This document shows positions 10,591 to 21,368 of a stretch of 64,000 nt of DNA, piece after piece. Each line of letters begins with the position of its first letter. Within the stretch, counting starts at the first letter, position 1. The DNA comes from Aegilops tauschii subsp. strangulata (taxonomy: Eukaryota > Streptophyta > Magnoliopsida > Poales > Poaceae), in contig NC_053040.3 in assembly GCF_002575655.3 (NCBI RefSeq), positions 460,150,780 to 460,214,779 on the forward strand, written 5' to 3'. The notes beneath the pieces were generated by a model. That model did no database searches. It was not told the origin of the DNA and saw only the letters and a list, made by a program, of their open reading frames with translations. The translations under genes were made by a program, and so were the position numbers.

Positions 10591-12345
10591 GTGGGGCAAC
10601 ATGGGTTGGGCTGACGTGACAGACGCACCCGGGCCTCCCCATATCCGCCCCAGCTTAGGGCTGGATATGACGGGTGCCGGACAGCCCGGGCGTTTGTGGC
10701 CGATTTGAGGCGCCCGACTGGGTCGGCTTTTTTTTGTCTGATCAGTGACCATTCCGTCCGTCAGGGCGTTTGAGACCAGTTTGAGGCGCCCTGCTCTAGA
10801 TGCTCTAAAAGTCATGTCTATTTTGCAATAAGATGTAGCCACTGTTTGAATTCTGATATTTTGACTACTAAGAGCCAAATAAGATGACGTAGGTGGGTGG
10901 CACGACTTTAAATATTTTTTTGCTTAATGTGAGGAAAGAGTAGAGAATCAGGCTATAGATTAACATTGAGCCGCAGCACATGCTCCTAAAGACAGTGAGA
11001 AAGTGAAATGGGCCATATATCAATAAAGTAGCATATTTTTATATCCAAGTATTGTACTTGCCGACTATAAATTTAACTATAGATGACATGACAACATTAT
11101 ATAACAATTAGCTGGTTTGTACTATTAAACATGCTCAAGGAATGATAATATTCATAAGTTTTGTCCCAAGTTAAAGTTTTCTAGGTTCTTTCAAGTTTAG
11201 TGAAACAAAATCATCTACATCTACAATGCCAAATCGATCAATCGCTCCACTCCCGCCCCACCTCCTACCCGCACCGCCGATGGCCCAAGTTGTCGGCGGC
11301 CAACCACAACCCCCCCTCCCCAGCGCTCCTCCACATCCACCTACAACCTCAGAGACCGACTTCTCCATGCCAGAAACTACACTTGCTTCCAATTGAGCCC
11401 TGATGAAGCGGACGGGCTACATTTCCAAAATCTGGTCTAGAGCGAGCTTCCCTCTTGCGTTCCGCCATGGGTCTTTGGTCTTCAACCTGCAACCACGCTC
11501 CTCATCGACTTTCTCCCGTCCACCTTGTCTCTCGACACCTTCCTGGTCGCCACCCTGCTTCAGTTCCGCTTCAGTGGTGAAGCTGCCGATTTCGCGGTCT
11601 CACCCATCTCTAGTTGCAGCTTCTCCTTCCTATCAGCATCAAACTCTATCACCACCCGCATTGCTGCATGCTCATCATTCCCTCACCGCACTACTTGTCC
11701 TATAGATCCATCAAACCTCTGTCACCCACATGCTCGACCCCCACTTCTCCATGCTTGGAGGGGCCATGGAATCCACAGATGCTACCACGGGGATGTGACT
11801 TGTGCTTCTTCCTCCTTCTCATGCAACGGCCTGTGTTGAACCCCAATCGCCGGACCGTCATGGCTTGAGCTCCTCCTCATCGATTCAATAGTTGCTCTCT
11901 CACCAGAGCTCTAAGGTTAGGCCATTTCACCCCGGTTTTCCTTTCAGTAATTTCATCTTACATGATTACCATTGCAGATTACCTCTCCTCTAATCCCATA
12001 AGAAATAGTCCAAATCAGATCTTTGGTTAGTCCTTGACTTTCAGTGTGTAATCCCAAATGTAGTGCTTGCTAATTCTGCTCTGGAGACCACGTTTTTTCT
12101 GGAAAAAAATGTTTTCAACTCCAGAGAGTTGGGCACTTGCTTGTTCCAAGTTTAGTCTTATCCCATAGTGTGAGGAACGAGATGATCTCCCGCTCCTAGT
12201 GCTGTTCCAACAGTTCAAAATCTCTATGTTCACTACCATTTATTGCGCCAATGACGCTGCAACAATCGCGCGATCTCGCCTCAAAGCGACCATTGAGGCT
12301 CGTTTCATATTCCACTTCCTCCTTCCTCCGTCAATCCTAGGACTT
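10591..12345. other. Unclassified island between B and E
   Basis: About 1.75 kb match none of the LTR elements in the window. The part 10600-10810 is GC-rich with TTTGAGGCGCCC twice (near 10707 and 10780). The part 10870-11140 is AT-rich and resembles a plant MITE (ATGGGCCATATATCAATAAAG), at low confidence. The part 11200-11890 is C-rich with a GTTAGG...TTGCAG intron-like stretch after it. Open frames here are short and unconvincing. The boundary with E near 12345 is approximate. Confidence 0.4.
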
Positions 12346-14281
12346 ATCCCAAACAGAAAATAAAGTTTATTCCTTTTTCCACCATACTTTCACTTTCCAT
12401 GGCTTAGCCGTATCCACGGTGCCCTCCATACCAACACTTTCCAAGGAATTTATTATTTGACAACATAAAGTAAATTCATTTTTGCATTTTGGGACTAGGC
12501 ATCCCTAAAACCTTTGCCTTACTCTCGTGCAATGACAAGTGAATAAACACTCCTCGTGAGAATAACACATCCAGCATGGAAAATATTAGCCACCCCTCAC
12601 CGCTCCGCGAGCGAAACAAACACACAAAAAGAAGTTTATTTTGAAAATTAGAGATGGCACATGCAAATTTGCTTAGAACGGCAAAAGAATACCGCATATA
12701 GGTAGATATAGTGGACTCGTGTGGCAAAACTGGTTTAAAGGATTTTGGATGCACAAGTAGAGATCATACTTGGTGCAAAGTGAAGGCTAGCAAAAGATTG
12801 AGAAGCGACCAACCAAGAAACAAATAATCTCATAAGCAAGCATTAAGCATAATTAACACCGAATAATGCACCACAAGTAGGATATAACTTCATTGCATAA
12901 CTATTAACTTTCGTGCTTGCATAGGGAATCACAAACCTTAACACCAATATTCTTACTAAAGCATAATTACTCATCAACACAACTCACATATCACATCATC
13001 ATATCTCAAAACTATTACTAAGAACCAAGTTTATTTTGTCCAATGATCTTCATGAAAGTGTTTATTCTATCCTTCTTGGATATCTATCACTTTGGGACTA
13101 ATTTTCATGTGTTGCTTTTCATAAGCTCAAACAAATACAAGTGAAGATCATGAGCATAATTTTTGTTTCTCTCAAAATAATTTAAGTGAAGCAAGAGAGA
13201 ATTTCTTGAAAATTTTACTAACTCTCAAATAAATCTAAGTGAAGCAAGAGAGAATTTCTTCAAAAATACTAAAGCACACCGTGCTCAAAAAGATATAAGT
13301 GAAGCACTAGAGCAAGTCCATAGCTCATAAAAGATTTAAGTGAAGCATAGAGAGCAATTCTAACAAGTCATAACATAATTTTGGCTCTCTCAAATAGGTG
13401 TGCCAGCAAGGATTGATGACTGAAAACACAAAATAAAACAAGAAAGCATCATATCATACAAGACGCTCCAAGCAAAACACATATCATGTGATGAATAAAA
13501 ATATAGCTTCGAGTAAAATACCGATGGTCGTTGGAAGAAAGCGGGGATGCCACTCGGGGGCATCCCCAAGCTTAGTTGGTTGCTCATTTTTCGATAATAG
13601 CTTGGGATGCTGGGGAATCCCCAAGCTTAGGCTCTTCCATCCTTCCTACATCGATCGTAAGATAACCCAAAACTTGAAAACTTCAATCACACAAAACTCA
13701 ACAAAACCTTCGTGAGATCCGTTAGTATAAGAAAGCAAATCACTACTATAAGTACTGTATCAAACCAATTCATATTTTGTTTTTGTATTATATCTACTGT
13801 ATTCCAACTTTTCTATGGAAAAAACTCATCAAAGAAAACCATAGAGCCATCAAAATAAGCACACAACACAAAGAAAACAAAATCTGTCAAAACAGAACAG
13901 TCTGTAGCAATCTGACTCTTTCGAATACTTCTGTAACTCCAAAAATTCCGAAAAAATAGGACGACCAGGGTAATTTGTATATTAATCTTATGCAAAAAGA
14001 ATTGGCATTTTATCACGTTCTGGTGATTTTTAACAATTGTTTTCGTGACTGCATAAGTTTCTGTTTTTCAGCAAGATCAAACAACTATTACCCAAGAAGA
14101 TCCTATAGGCTTTACTTGGCACAAACACTAATTAAAACACATAAAACACAATCATACCAGTATCATAATTGTGCAAACACACAAGAACAGAAAGCAAAAA
14201 GCAAAAATAAATTTTATTCATTGGGTTGCCTCCCAACAAGCGCTATAGCTTTATGCCCTTAGCTAGGCATAAAGCAAGGAT
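12346..14281. other. Element E non-coding interior
   Basis: It contains a block shared with A and C (12690-12790), about five spaced copies of a TAAGTGAAG motif (13130-13350) and polypurine-tract-like GCATCCCCAAGCTT copies at 13560-13573 and near 13614. A block just after the protease (14222-14300) is close to D at 36146-36235. No gene is supported. Confidence 0.65.
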
Positions 14282-15262
14282 CTAAGTATTGTCATCTTTG
14301 GTTCGAGATCCATAAGATGCCCTCATGATTGATTCATAAGGTGGCTTAATTCTTGTTCTAGGAAAGTGTTTCATACCTTTCCTCAAGGGAAATTGGAATT
14401 TCATATTGCCTTCTTTCATATCAATCACGACACCGATAGTGCGTAAAAACGGTCTACCAAGAATATTTGGACAAGACGAATTGCAATCTATATCAAGAAC
14501 AATAAAATCTATGGGCACATAATTCCTATTTGCAAGAATAATAACATCATTAATTCTTCCCATATGCTTTTTAATAGTAGAATCCGCCAAGTGCAAATTC
14601 AAAGGACATTCTTCAAGATTGGTAAGACCAAGCACATCACATAAAGATTTCGGAAATGTAGAAACACTAGCACCCAAGTCACACAAAGAAAAAAACTCAT
14701 AATTTTTAATCTTGACTTTGGTAGGTTCCCATTCATCATGCAATTTTCTAGGAATTGAAACTTCTAATTCCAATTTTTCTTCAAAAGCTTTCATCATAGC
14801 ATCAACAATATGTTTAGTAAAGGCTTTGTTTTGTTCATAGGAATGGGGTGAATTTATCATGGATTGCAACAAATAAATACAATCAATCAAAGAGAAACTA
14901 TCATAATTAAAGTCTTTGTAATCCAAAAGAGTGGGCACATCACTAGTTAAAGTCTTGACCTCTCGAAACCCACTTTTATCAATTTTCTCAACAAGATTTT
15001 CACCCTCCAAAATATTGGGACGCCTTCTACCTAAAGTTGACTCTTCTCCAATCCCTTTTTCATCAATCTTAACTTTACTAAACAAATAATCAATAGAGGA
15101 AACACCAATCATTTTAAGATCTTCATCACTTTTACGAAAGTAATCACTAGAGAACGCTTTTTCTAAAAAATTCTCTTTTAGCTCTAAGCATAGCAGTTCT
15201 TTTCTTACTTTCATCCATAGAAACATAAAGAGCTTTAATTGATTCATCAACCTTAGGCACAA
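14282..15262 (-). pseudogene. Element E pro: retroviral-type aspartic protease region
   Basis: The frame holds the active-site motif LCDLGASVSTFP (DLGAS codons at 14666-14680) and ILGRPFLRTIG about 75 residues later, the two landmarks of Gypsy proteases. The enzyme would cut the Gag-Pol polyprotein in the virus-like particle. Upstream is a linker with ESTLGRRRPNILEGE and KSGFREVKTL, which also occurs in the C2 protein. The frame is the same as gag with a TGA at 15269-15271 between them, and the first 30 residues look shifted, so the join is damaged. It ends with KDDNT and a stop. RT never follows. Confidence 0.72.
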
Positions 15263-15268
15263 AAATTT

Positions 15269-16360
15269 TCATCTTGAGATTTTCCACATCATGAGCAATT
15301 CTATCAAACTTCTAGACAAATCATCAATCTTATTCAACTTTTCTTCTATGGAAGTGTATAAAACTTTTGGCGTATTGATAAATTCTTTAATATTATTCTC
15401 AAGATCAGAGGTGTTCCTATTATTATAATAATATTGATTTCCATAGGAATTACCATAATTATTAGAGGAATTACTAGGAAAAGGCCTAGGATTAAAATTA
15501 CCTGTATAAGCATTGTTATTGAAATTATTTCGAGAAATAAAATTCACATCTATGGCATCACTATTTTGCTCAATCAAAGTAGACAAAGGCATATCATTAA
15601 AATCAATAGGAGCACTTTTACTAGCAACCAATTTCATAAGAGCATCAACTTTTTTACTCAAAGAAGAAATTTCTTCAACCGAATTAACTTTTTTACTAGT
15701 AGGAGCCCTTTCGGTACGCCATTGTGAATAATTTGCCATGCTATTATCAAGCAATTTGGTGGCTTCACCCAAAGTAATTTCCATAAAAGTACCACCCGCG
15801 GCGGAATCTAAAAGATTACGAGAAACAAAATTCAACCCTGCATAATTTTTTTGTATGATCATCCAAAGATTTAACCCATTAGTTGGGCAATTCCTTAGCA
15901 TCAGTTTCATCCTTTCCCAAGATTGTGCAACATGCTCATGTTCAAGTTGCTTGAAATTCATGATCTGGGTTCTAAGGGAAATAATTTTTGCGGACGGAAA
16001 ATACTTAGTGATAAAAGCATCTTTGCACTTATTCCAAGAATCGATACTATTGCGAGGCAAAGAAGAGAACCAATTTTTTGCAGAATCACGCAAAGAAAAC
16101 GGAAATAATTTCATCTTCACCACATCATTGTCCACATCTTTTTTCTTTTGCATATCGCATAATTCCATGAAGGTATTAAGATGGGACGCGGCATCCTCAT
16201 TAGGAGTACCGGAAAATTGATCTTTCATAACAAGATTCAGCAAAGCAGTATTAATATCACAAGACTCCGCACTAGTGGCGGGAGGAGCAATCGGAGTGCC
16301 AATAAAATCATTGTTGTTGGTATTTGAGAAATCACATAGCTTGGTGTTCTCTTGAGTCAT
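15269..16360 (-). CDS. gag: Element E Gag (Gypsy-type capsid protein)
   Basis: The start is the ATG at 16360 (MTQENTKLCDF); upstream codons are not ATG. The core reads AASHLNTFMELCDMQ, VKMKLFPFSLRDSAKNWF and WNKCKDAFITKYFPSAK, the usual retrotransposon Gag pattern, forming the particle shell. The C-terminal third is Asn/Tyr-rich (NNYGNSYGNQYYYNNRN) and has no CCHC zinc knuckle. It ends at a TGA that separates it from the protease frame, and the family probably makes one Gag-Pro protein. Length (about 360 residues) is normal. It looks mostly intact. Confidence 0.82.
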   Translation of the reverse strand: MTQENTKLCDFSNTNNNDFIGTPIAPPATSAESCDINTALLNLVMKDQFSGTPNEDAASHLNTFMELCDMQKKKDVDNDVVKMKLFPFSLRDSAKNWFSSLPRNSIDSWNKCKDAFITKYFPSAKIISLRTQIMNFKQLEHEHVAQSWERMKLMLRNCPTNGLNLWMIIQKNYAGLNFVSRNLLDSAAGGTFMEITLGEATKLLDNSMANYSQWRTERAPTSKKVNSVEEISSLSKKVDALMKLVASKSAPIDFNDMPLSTLIEQNSDAIDVNFISRNNFNNNAYTGNFNPRPFPSNSSNNYGNSYGNQYYYNNRNTSDLENNIKEFINTPKVLYTSIEEKLNKIDDLSRSLIELLMMWKISR

Positions 16361-16550
16361 GATGAATACACAACAAGATTGCACTCAAAAACAGATACGG
16401 CAAGAAAACGGCGAATGGAAAAAGAGAGGCGAATAAAACGGCAAATTTTTGTGAAATGGGGGTGAGGAAAACGAGAGGCAAATGGCAAATAATGTAAATT
16501 GCGAGGAGATGAGATTTGTGATTGGGAACCTGGTATATGTTGAAGATCCT

Positions 16551-16567
16551 CCCCAGCAACGGTGCCA
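16551..16567 (-). promoter_or_regulatory. Element E primer binding site, tRNA-Asp type
   Basis: Minus-strand TGGCACCGTTGCTGGGG differs at two bases from the C1 site. It lies 11 bases inside the LTR. Confidence 0.78.
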
Positions 16568-16578
16568 GAAATTCCTTT

Positions 16579-18166
16579 CGATGTCACTTGAAGCTACCTT
16601 GGTATTTCCCCAAAGAGGAAGGGATGATGCAGCACAACAGCGGTCGGTATTTCCCTCGGATATGAAACCAAGGTTATCGAACCAGTAGGAGAACCAAGCA
16701 ACACAACGTAAACAGCCCCTGCACACAGATAACAAATCCTCGCAACCCGACGTGTTAAAGGGGTTGTCAATCCCTTCCGGGGTACGGCGCCTCAAGATAG
16801 GCAAACGGGCGTGAGATAAATTGTAGTAGATTGATAGATCGAACGCCAAATAAAATAAATAGAAATAAAACATAGCAAGGTATTTTTGTATTTTTGGTTT
16901 AATAGATCTGAAAATAAATTGCAAGAGAAAAGTAGATCGCAAAGGAAAATATATGAGAAAGAAGACCCGGGGGCCGTAGGTTTCACTAGTGGCTTCTCTT
17001 AAGAAAAATAGCAAACGGTGGGTAAACAAATTACTGTTGGGCAATTGATAGAACTTCAAATAATCATGACGATATCCAGGCAATGATCATTATATAGGCA
17101 TCACGTCCAAGATTAGTAGACCGACTCCTACCTGCATCTACTACTATTACTCCACACATCGACCGCTATCCAGCATGCATCTAGTGTATTCAGTTCATGA
17201 AAAAACAGAGTAATGCAATAAGAACGATGACATGATGTAGACAAGATCTACCTATGTAGAGATAGACCCAATCGTTTTATCCTTAGTAGCAATGATACAT
17301 ACGTGTCGTTTCCCCTTCTGTCACTGGGATCAAGCACCGTAAGATCGAACCCACTACAAAGCACCTCTTGCCATTGCGAGATAAATAGATCAAGTTGGCC
17401 GAACAAAACCCAAATATCGGAGAATAAATACGAGGCTATAAGCAATCATGCTTATAAGAGATCAAAGAACTCAAATAACTTTCATGGATATAAAAAGATA
17501 TAATTGATCATAAACTCAAAGCTCATCAGATCCCAACAAACACACCGCAAAAGAGTTACATCATATGGATCTCCAAGAGACCATTGTATTGAGAATTCAG
17601 CGAGAGAGAGGAAGCCATCTAGCTACTAACTACGGACCCGAAGGTCTACAAAGAACTACTCACGCATCATCGGAGAGGCACCAACGGAGGTGGTGAACCC
17701 CATCCGAGATGGTGTCTAGATTGGATCTGGTGGTTCTGGACTCTGCGGTGGCTGGATGAATATTTCGTCGACTCCCCTAGGGTTTTGGGAATATTGGGGT
17801 ATTTATAGAGCAAAGAGGCGGCCCGGGGGGCACCCGAGGTGGGCACAACCCACCAGGGCGGGCCTGGGCCTCCTGGCGCACCCTGGCGGGTTGTCCCCTC
17901 CTTGGGACTCCCCCCAGGCACAGCCAAGGCCCATTACATTCCTTCTGGTCCAAAAAAAATCTCCGTGAAGTTTCGTTGCATTTGGACTCCGTCTGATATT
18001 GATTTCCTGCGGTGTAAAAAACATGCAAAAAACAGCAACCGGCACTTGGCACTATATCAATAGGTTAGTACCAAAAAATGACTATAAAATGATTATAAAA
18101 CATCCAAGATTGATAATATAACAGCATGGAACAATCAAAAATTATAGATACGTTGGAGACGTATCA
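16579..18166 (-). repeat. Element E 5' LTR
   Basis: This is 1588 bp. The minus-strand start is TGATACGTCTCCAACG. The far end reads CGATGTCAC where TGATGTC is expected, a probable T-to-C change. A minus-strand TATA (ATTTATAG on plus) is at 17801-17808. Confidence 0.82.
17801..17808 (-). promoter_or_regulatory. TATA box of the element E LTR
   Basis: The minus-strand reading CTATAAAT lies in the 5' LTR upstream of gag. Confidence 0.5.
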
Positions 18167-18182
18167 AATGACAAGTGGTTTT

Positions 18183-19925
18183 TGAAGGAAATATGCCCTA
18201 GAGGCAATAATAAAGTTGTTATTTATATTTCCTTATATCATGATAAATGTTTATTATTCATGCTAGAATTGTATTAACCGGAAACTTGATACATGTGTGA
18301 ATACATAGACAAAACAAAGTGTCCCTAGTATGCCTCTACTAGACTAGCTCGTTAATCAAAGATGGTTCAGTTTCCTGACCATAGACATGTGTTGTCATTT
18401 GATGAACAGGGTCACATCATTAGGAGAATGATGTGATGGACAAGACCCATCCGTTAGCTTAGCATAATGATCTTTAAGTTTTATTGCTATTGCTTTCTTC
18501 ATGACTTATACATATTCCTCTAACTATGAGTTATGCAGCTCCCAAATACCGGAGGAACACCTTGTGTGCTATGAAACGTCACAACATAACTGGGTGATTA
18601 TAAAGATGCTCTACAGGTGTCTCCGAAGGTGTTTCTTGGGTTGGCATAGATCAAGATTAGGATTTGTCACTCCGTGTATCGGAGAGGTATCTCTGGACCC
18701 TCTCGGTATGCACATCAGTATAAGCCTTGCAAGCAATGTGACTAATGAGTTAGTTACGGGATGATGCATTACAGAACGAGTAAAGAGACTTGCTGGTAAC
18801 GAGATTGAACTAGGTATGAGGATACCGACGATCGAATCTCGGGCAAGCAACATACCGATGACAAAGGGAATGACGTATGTTTTCATTGCGGTTTGACCGA
18901 TAAAAATCTTCGTAGAATATGTAGGAACCAATATGGGCATCAAGGTTCCGCTGTTGGTTATTTACCGGAGATGTGTCTTGGTCATGTCTACATAGTTCTC
19001 GAACCCGTAGGGTCCGCACGCTTAACGTTCGATGACGATTTGTATTATGGGTTATGTGTTTTGGTGACCGAAGATTGTTCGGAGTCCCGGATGAGATCAA
19101 GGACATGACGAGGAGTCTCGAAATGGCCGAGAGGTAAAGATTGATATATTTGAAGATGATATTCGGACACCGGAATGGTTCCGGATCGTTTCGGGTATTT
19201 TTCAGAGCACCGGGAGGTTACCAGAACCCCCGAGGAAAGTAATGAGCCTACATGGGCCATAGGGGAGAGGGGAAGCAGCCCACGAGGGGTGGCCGCGCCC
19301 CCCTCCCATAGGGAGTCCGAATTGGACTAGGGGAGGTGGCGCACCCCCCTTTCCTTCTCCTCTTCCCTCTCCCTTTCCTCTTTCCCCCATCATAGGAAGG
19401 AAAGGGGAAACCTACTAGGACTAGGAGTCCTAGTGGGTTTCTCCCCACCATGACGCGCCCCCTAGGCCGGCGGCCTCCTCCCCTCCTCCTTTATATACGG
19501 GGGCACGGGGGCACCCCATAGCACATCAATTGTTCTTAGCCGTGTGCGGTGCCCCCCTCCACAGTTTACTCCTCCGGTCATAGCGTCATAGTGCTTAGGC
19601 GAAGCCCTGCGCGGATCACATCACCATCACCGTCACCACGCCATCGTGCTGACGAAACTCTCCCTCAACCCTCTGCTGGATCAAGAGTTCGAGGGACGTC
19701 ATGGAGCTAAATGTGTGCTGAACTCGGAGGTGTTGTACGTTCAGTACTTGATCGGTTGGATCGTGAAGACATTTGACTACATCAACCGTGTTAAACTAAC
19801 GCTTCCGCTTTCGGTCTACGAGGGTACATGGACACACTCTCCCCCTCTCGTTGTTGTGCATCTCCTAGATAGATCTTGCGTGATCGTAGGATTTTTTTTG
19901 AAATTGCATGCTATGATTCCCAACA
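18183..19925 (+). mobile_element. Solo LTR (1743 bp) with TSD GTTTT
   Basis: It starts TGAAGGAAATATGCC and ends GATTCCCAACA, flanked by GTTTT at 18178-18182 and 19926-19930. The uninterrupted sequence GTGGTTTTCAGC is present in the other A LTR near 43860, so the insertion point is exact. No internal region remains, as expected after recombination between two LTRs. A TATA-like TTATATAC at 19490-19498 in a C-rich context suggests plus-strand orientation. I recognise it as a common Triticeae LTR but not its family name. Confidence 0.92.
19490..19498 (+). promoter_or_regulatory. TATA box of the solo LTR
   Basis: TTTATATAC lies in a CCTCC-rich context about 430 bp before the LTR end. Confidence 0.45.
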
Positions 19926-21354
19926 GTTTTCAGCAAGGTATTCTCTGCAAGCACTGAAATTATAATCAACGAGTAGTTTGATAGCAAGATAATTTGTAAC
20001 GAGCAAGTATCGATAACGGTAAATAGCATGCACCAAGGTAGACCAATCCTTTTGTGGCAAAGGACATGCCAAAATGGTCTCTTACGATAAGCAAAGTGTT
20101 CTCGAGGGTACACGAGAATTTCATCTAGTCACTTTCATCATGTTGGATTGATTTGTGTTCGCTACTTTGATAATTTGAAATCTGGGTGGACCGGTGCTTA
20201 GGTGCTATTCTTACTTGAACAAACCTCCTACTTATGATTAACCCCCTCGCAAGCATGCTCAACTACGAGAAAAGTATTAACATAAAATCTAACCATAACA
20301 TTAAACTTTTGGATCCAAATCAGTCCCATACGAAGTAGCGCATAAACTAGGGTTTAAGCTTCCGCCACTCTCGCAACCCATCATCTAATAACTACTCCAC
20401 AATGCATCCCCTTAGGCCCTAATAAGGTGAAGTGCCATGTAGTCGACGTTCACATGACACCACTAAGGGAATCACAACATACATATCATCAAAATATCGA
20501 ACACAAATCAATTTCACATGATTACTTGCAACAAGATTTCTCCGTTGGCCTCAAGAACAAAAGTAACTACTCACAAATGATAATCATGATCAAGATCAGA
20601 GGGGTATTAAATAGCATAATGGATCTGAACATATAATCTTCCACCAAATAAACCATACAGTAATCAACTATAAGATGTAATCAACACTACTAGTCGCCCA
20701 CAAGTACCAATCTAAGGTTCCGGTACAAAGATTGAACACAAGAGATGAACTAGGGTTTGAGAGCAAATGGTGCTATTGAAAATGTTGACGGAGATTGCCC
20801 TCCCAAAGATGGGAGAGTTGTTGGTGATGATGATGATGATGATTTCCCCCCCTCCGGGAGGGAAGTCCCCCCGGCTGAATTACTCCGTCAGAGGGCAAAA
20901 GTGCTCTTTCCCAAGTTCCACCTCGAGATGGTGGCGCTTCGTCCCGAAAGTCCTCTCCTTATTTTTTCTAGGTCAAAATGACTTATATACCAGAAGATGG
21001 GCACCGGAGGTGGGCCGAGGAGGGCACAACTCACCAGGGCGCGCCTGGGGGCCCTGACGCGCCCAGGTTGGTTGTGCCCACCTGGTTGGCCCCCTCTGGT
21101 AGTTATCTGATCCAATAATTCTTATATCTTTCATAGAAAATTTCCGTGAAGTTTCAGCTCATTTGGAGTTGTGCATAATAGGTGGCCTGACGTAGTTTTC
21201 CAGGTCCAGAATTCCAGCTGTCGGTATTCTCCCTCCTTGTGTGAACCTTGCATATTATGAGAGAAAAGGCATTAGAATTACTCCATAAAGCATTATTATG
21301 CATAAAAGCATTATAAATAACAGTAGGAAAACATGATGCAAAATGGACGTATCA

Positions 21355-21368
21355 ACTCCCCCAAGCTT
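21355..21368 (-). promoter_or_regulatory. Element A polypurine tract
   Basis: Minus-strand AAGCTTGGGGGAGT directly precedes the 3' LTR. It shares the AAGCTTGGGG core with C2, D and E. Confidence 0.75.

Larger units (their letters stand above)
12345..18166 (-). mobile_element. Element E: 3'-truncated LTR retrotransposon with gag and protease only
   Basis: The right end is a 1588-bp LTR (16579-18166) ending GACGTATCA. Left of it are a tRNA-Asp-type PBS (16551-16567), gag (15269-16360) and an aspartic protease region (14282-15262). Downstream to about 12345 there is only non-coding interior resembling C, D and A. No 3' LTR is found before the unrelated island. E is inserted about 80 bp into the 3' LTR of A: the right flank reads AATGACAAGTGG, matching A at 43849. 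The outer 79 bp of the A LTR are missing on the left, so one deletion removed both ends. No RT or integrase is visible, so it was probably non-autonomous or lost pol. Confidence 0.8.
18167..21354 (-). repeat. Element A 3' LTR, missing its outer 79 bp and split by a solo LTR
   Basis: Bases 18167-18182 and 19926-21354 align with 43849-45285. The first 79 bp (TGATGACCCAC onward) are absent. The inner end is GACGTATCA at 21354. A minus-strand TATA lies at 20982-20989. Confidence 0.85.

Noticed and set aside
11200..11868. Pro/Ser-rich ORFs as a host gene
   Set aside because: Several overlapping frames are equally open in C-rich DNA, with no recognisable domain.
13130..13350. CRISPR-like array from spaced repeats
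   Set aside because: Repeats are about 12 bases, imperfect, with unequal spacing, and the genome is eukaryotic.
17667..18063. Gly/Pro-rich ORFs near the E LTR
   Set aside because: They arise from GC-rich LTR sequence in several frames; similar ones occur in every LTR of this type.
19202..19451. Arg/Gly-rich minus-strand ORFs
   Set aside because: They are GA/CT-rich solo LTR sequence with overlapping frames and no homology signal.
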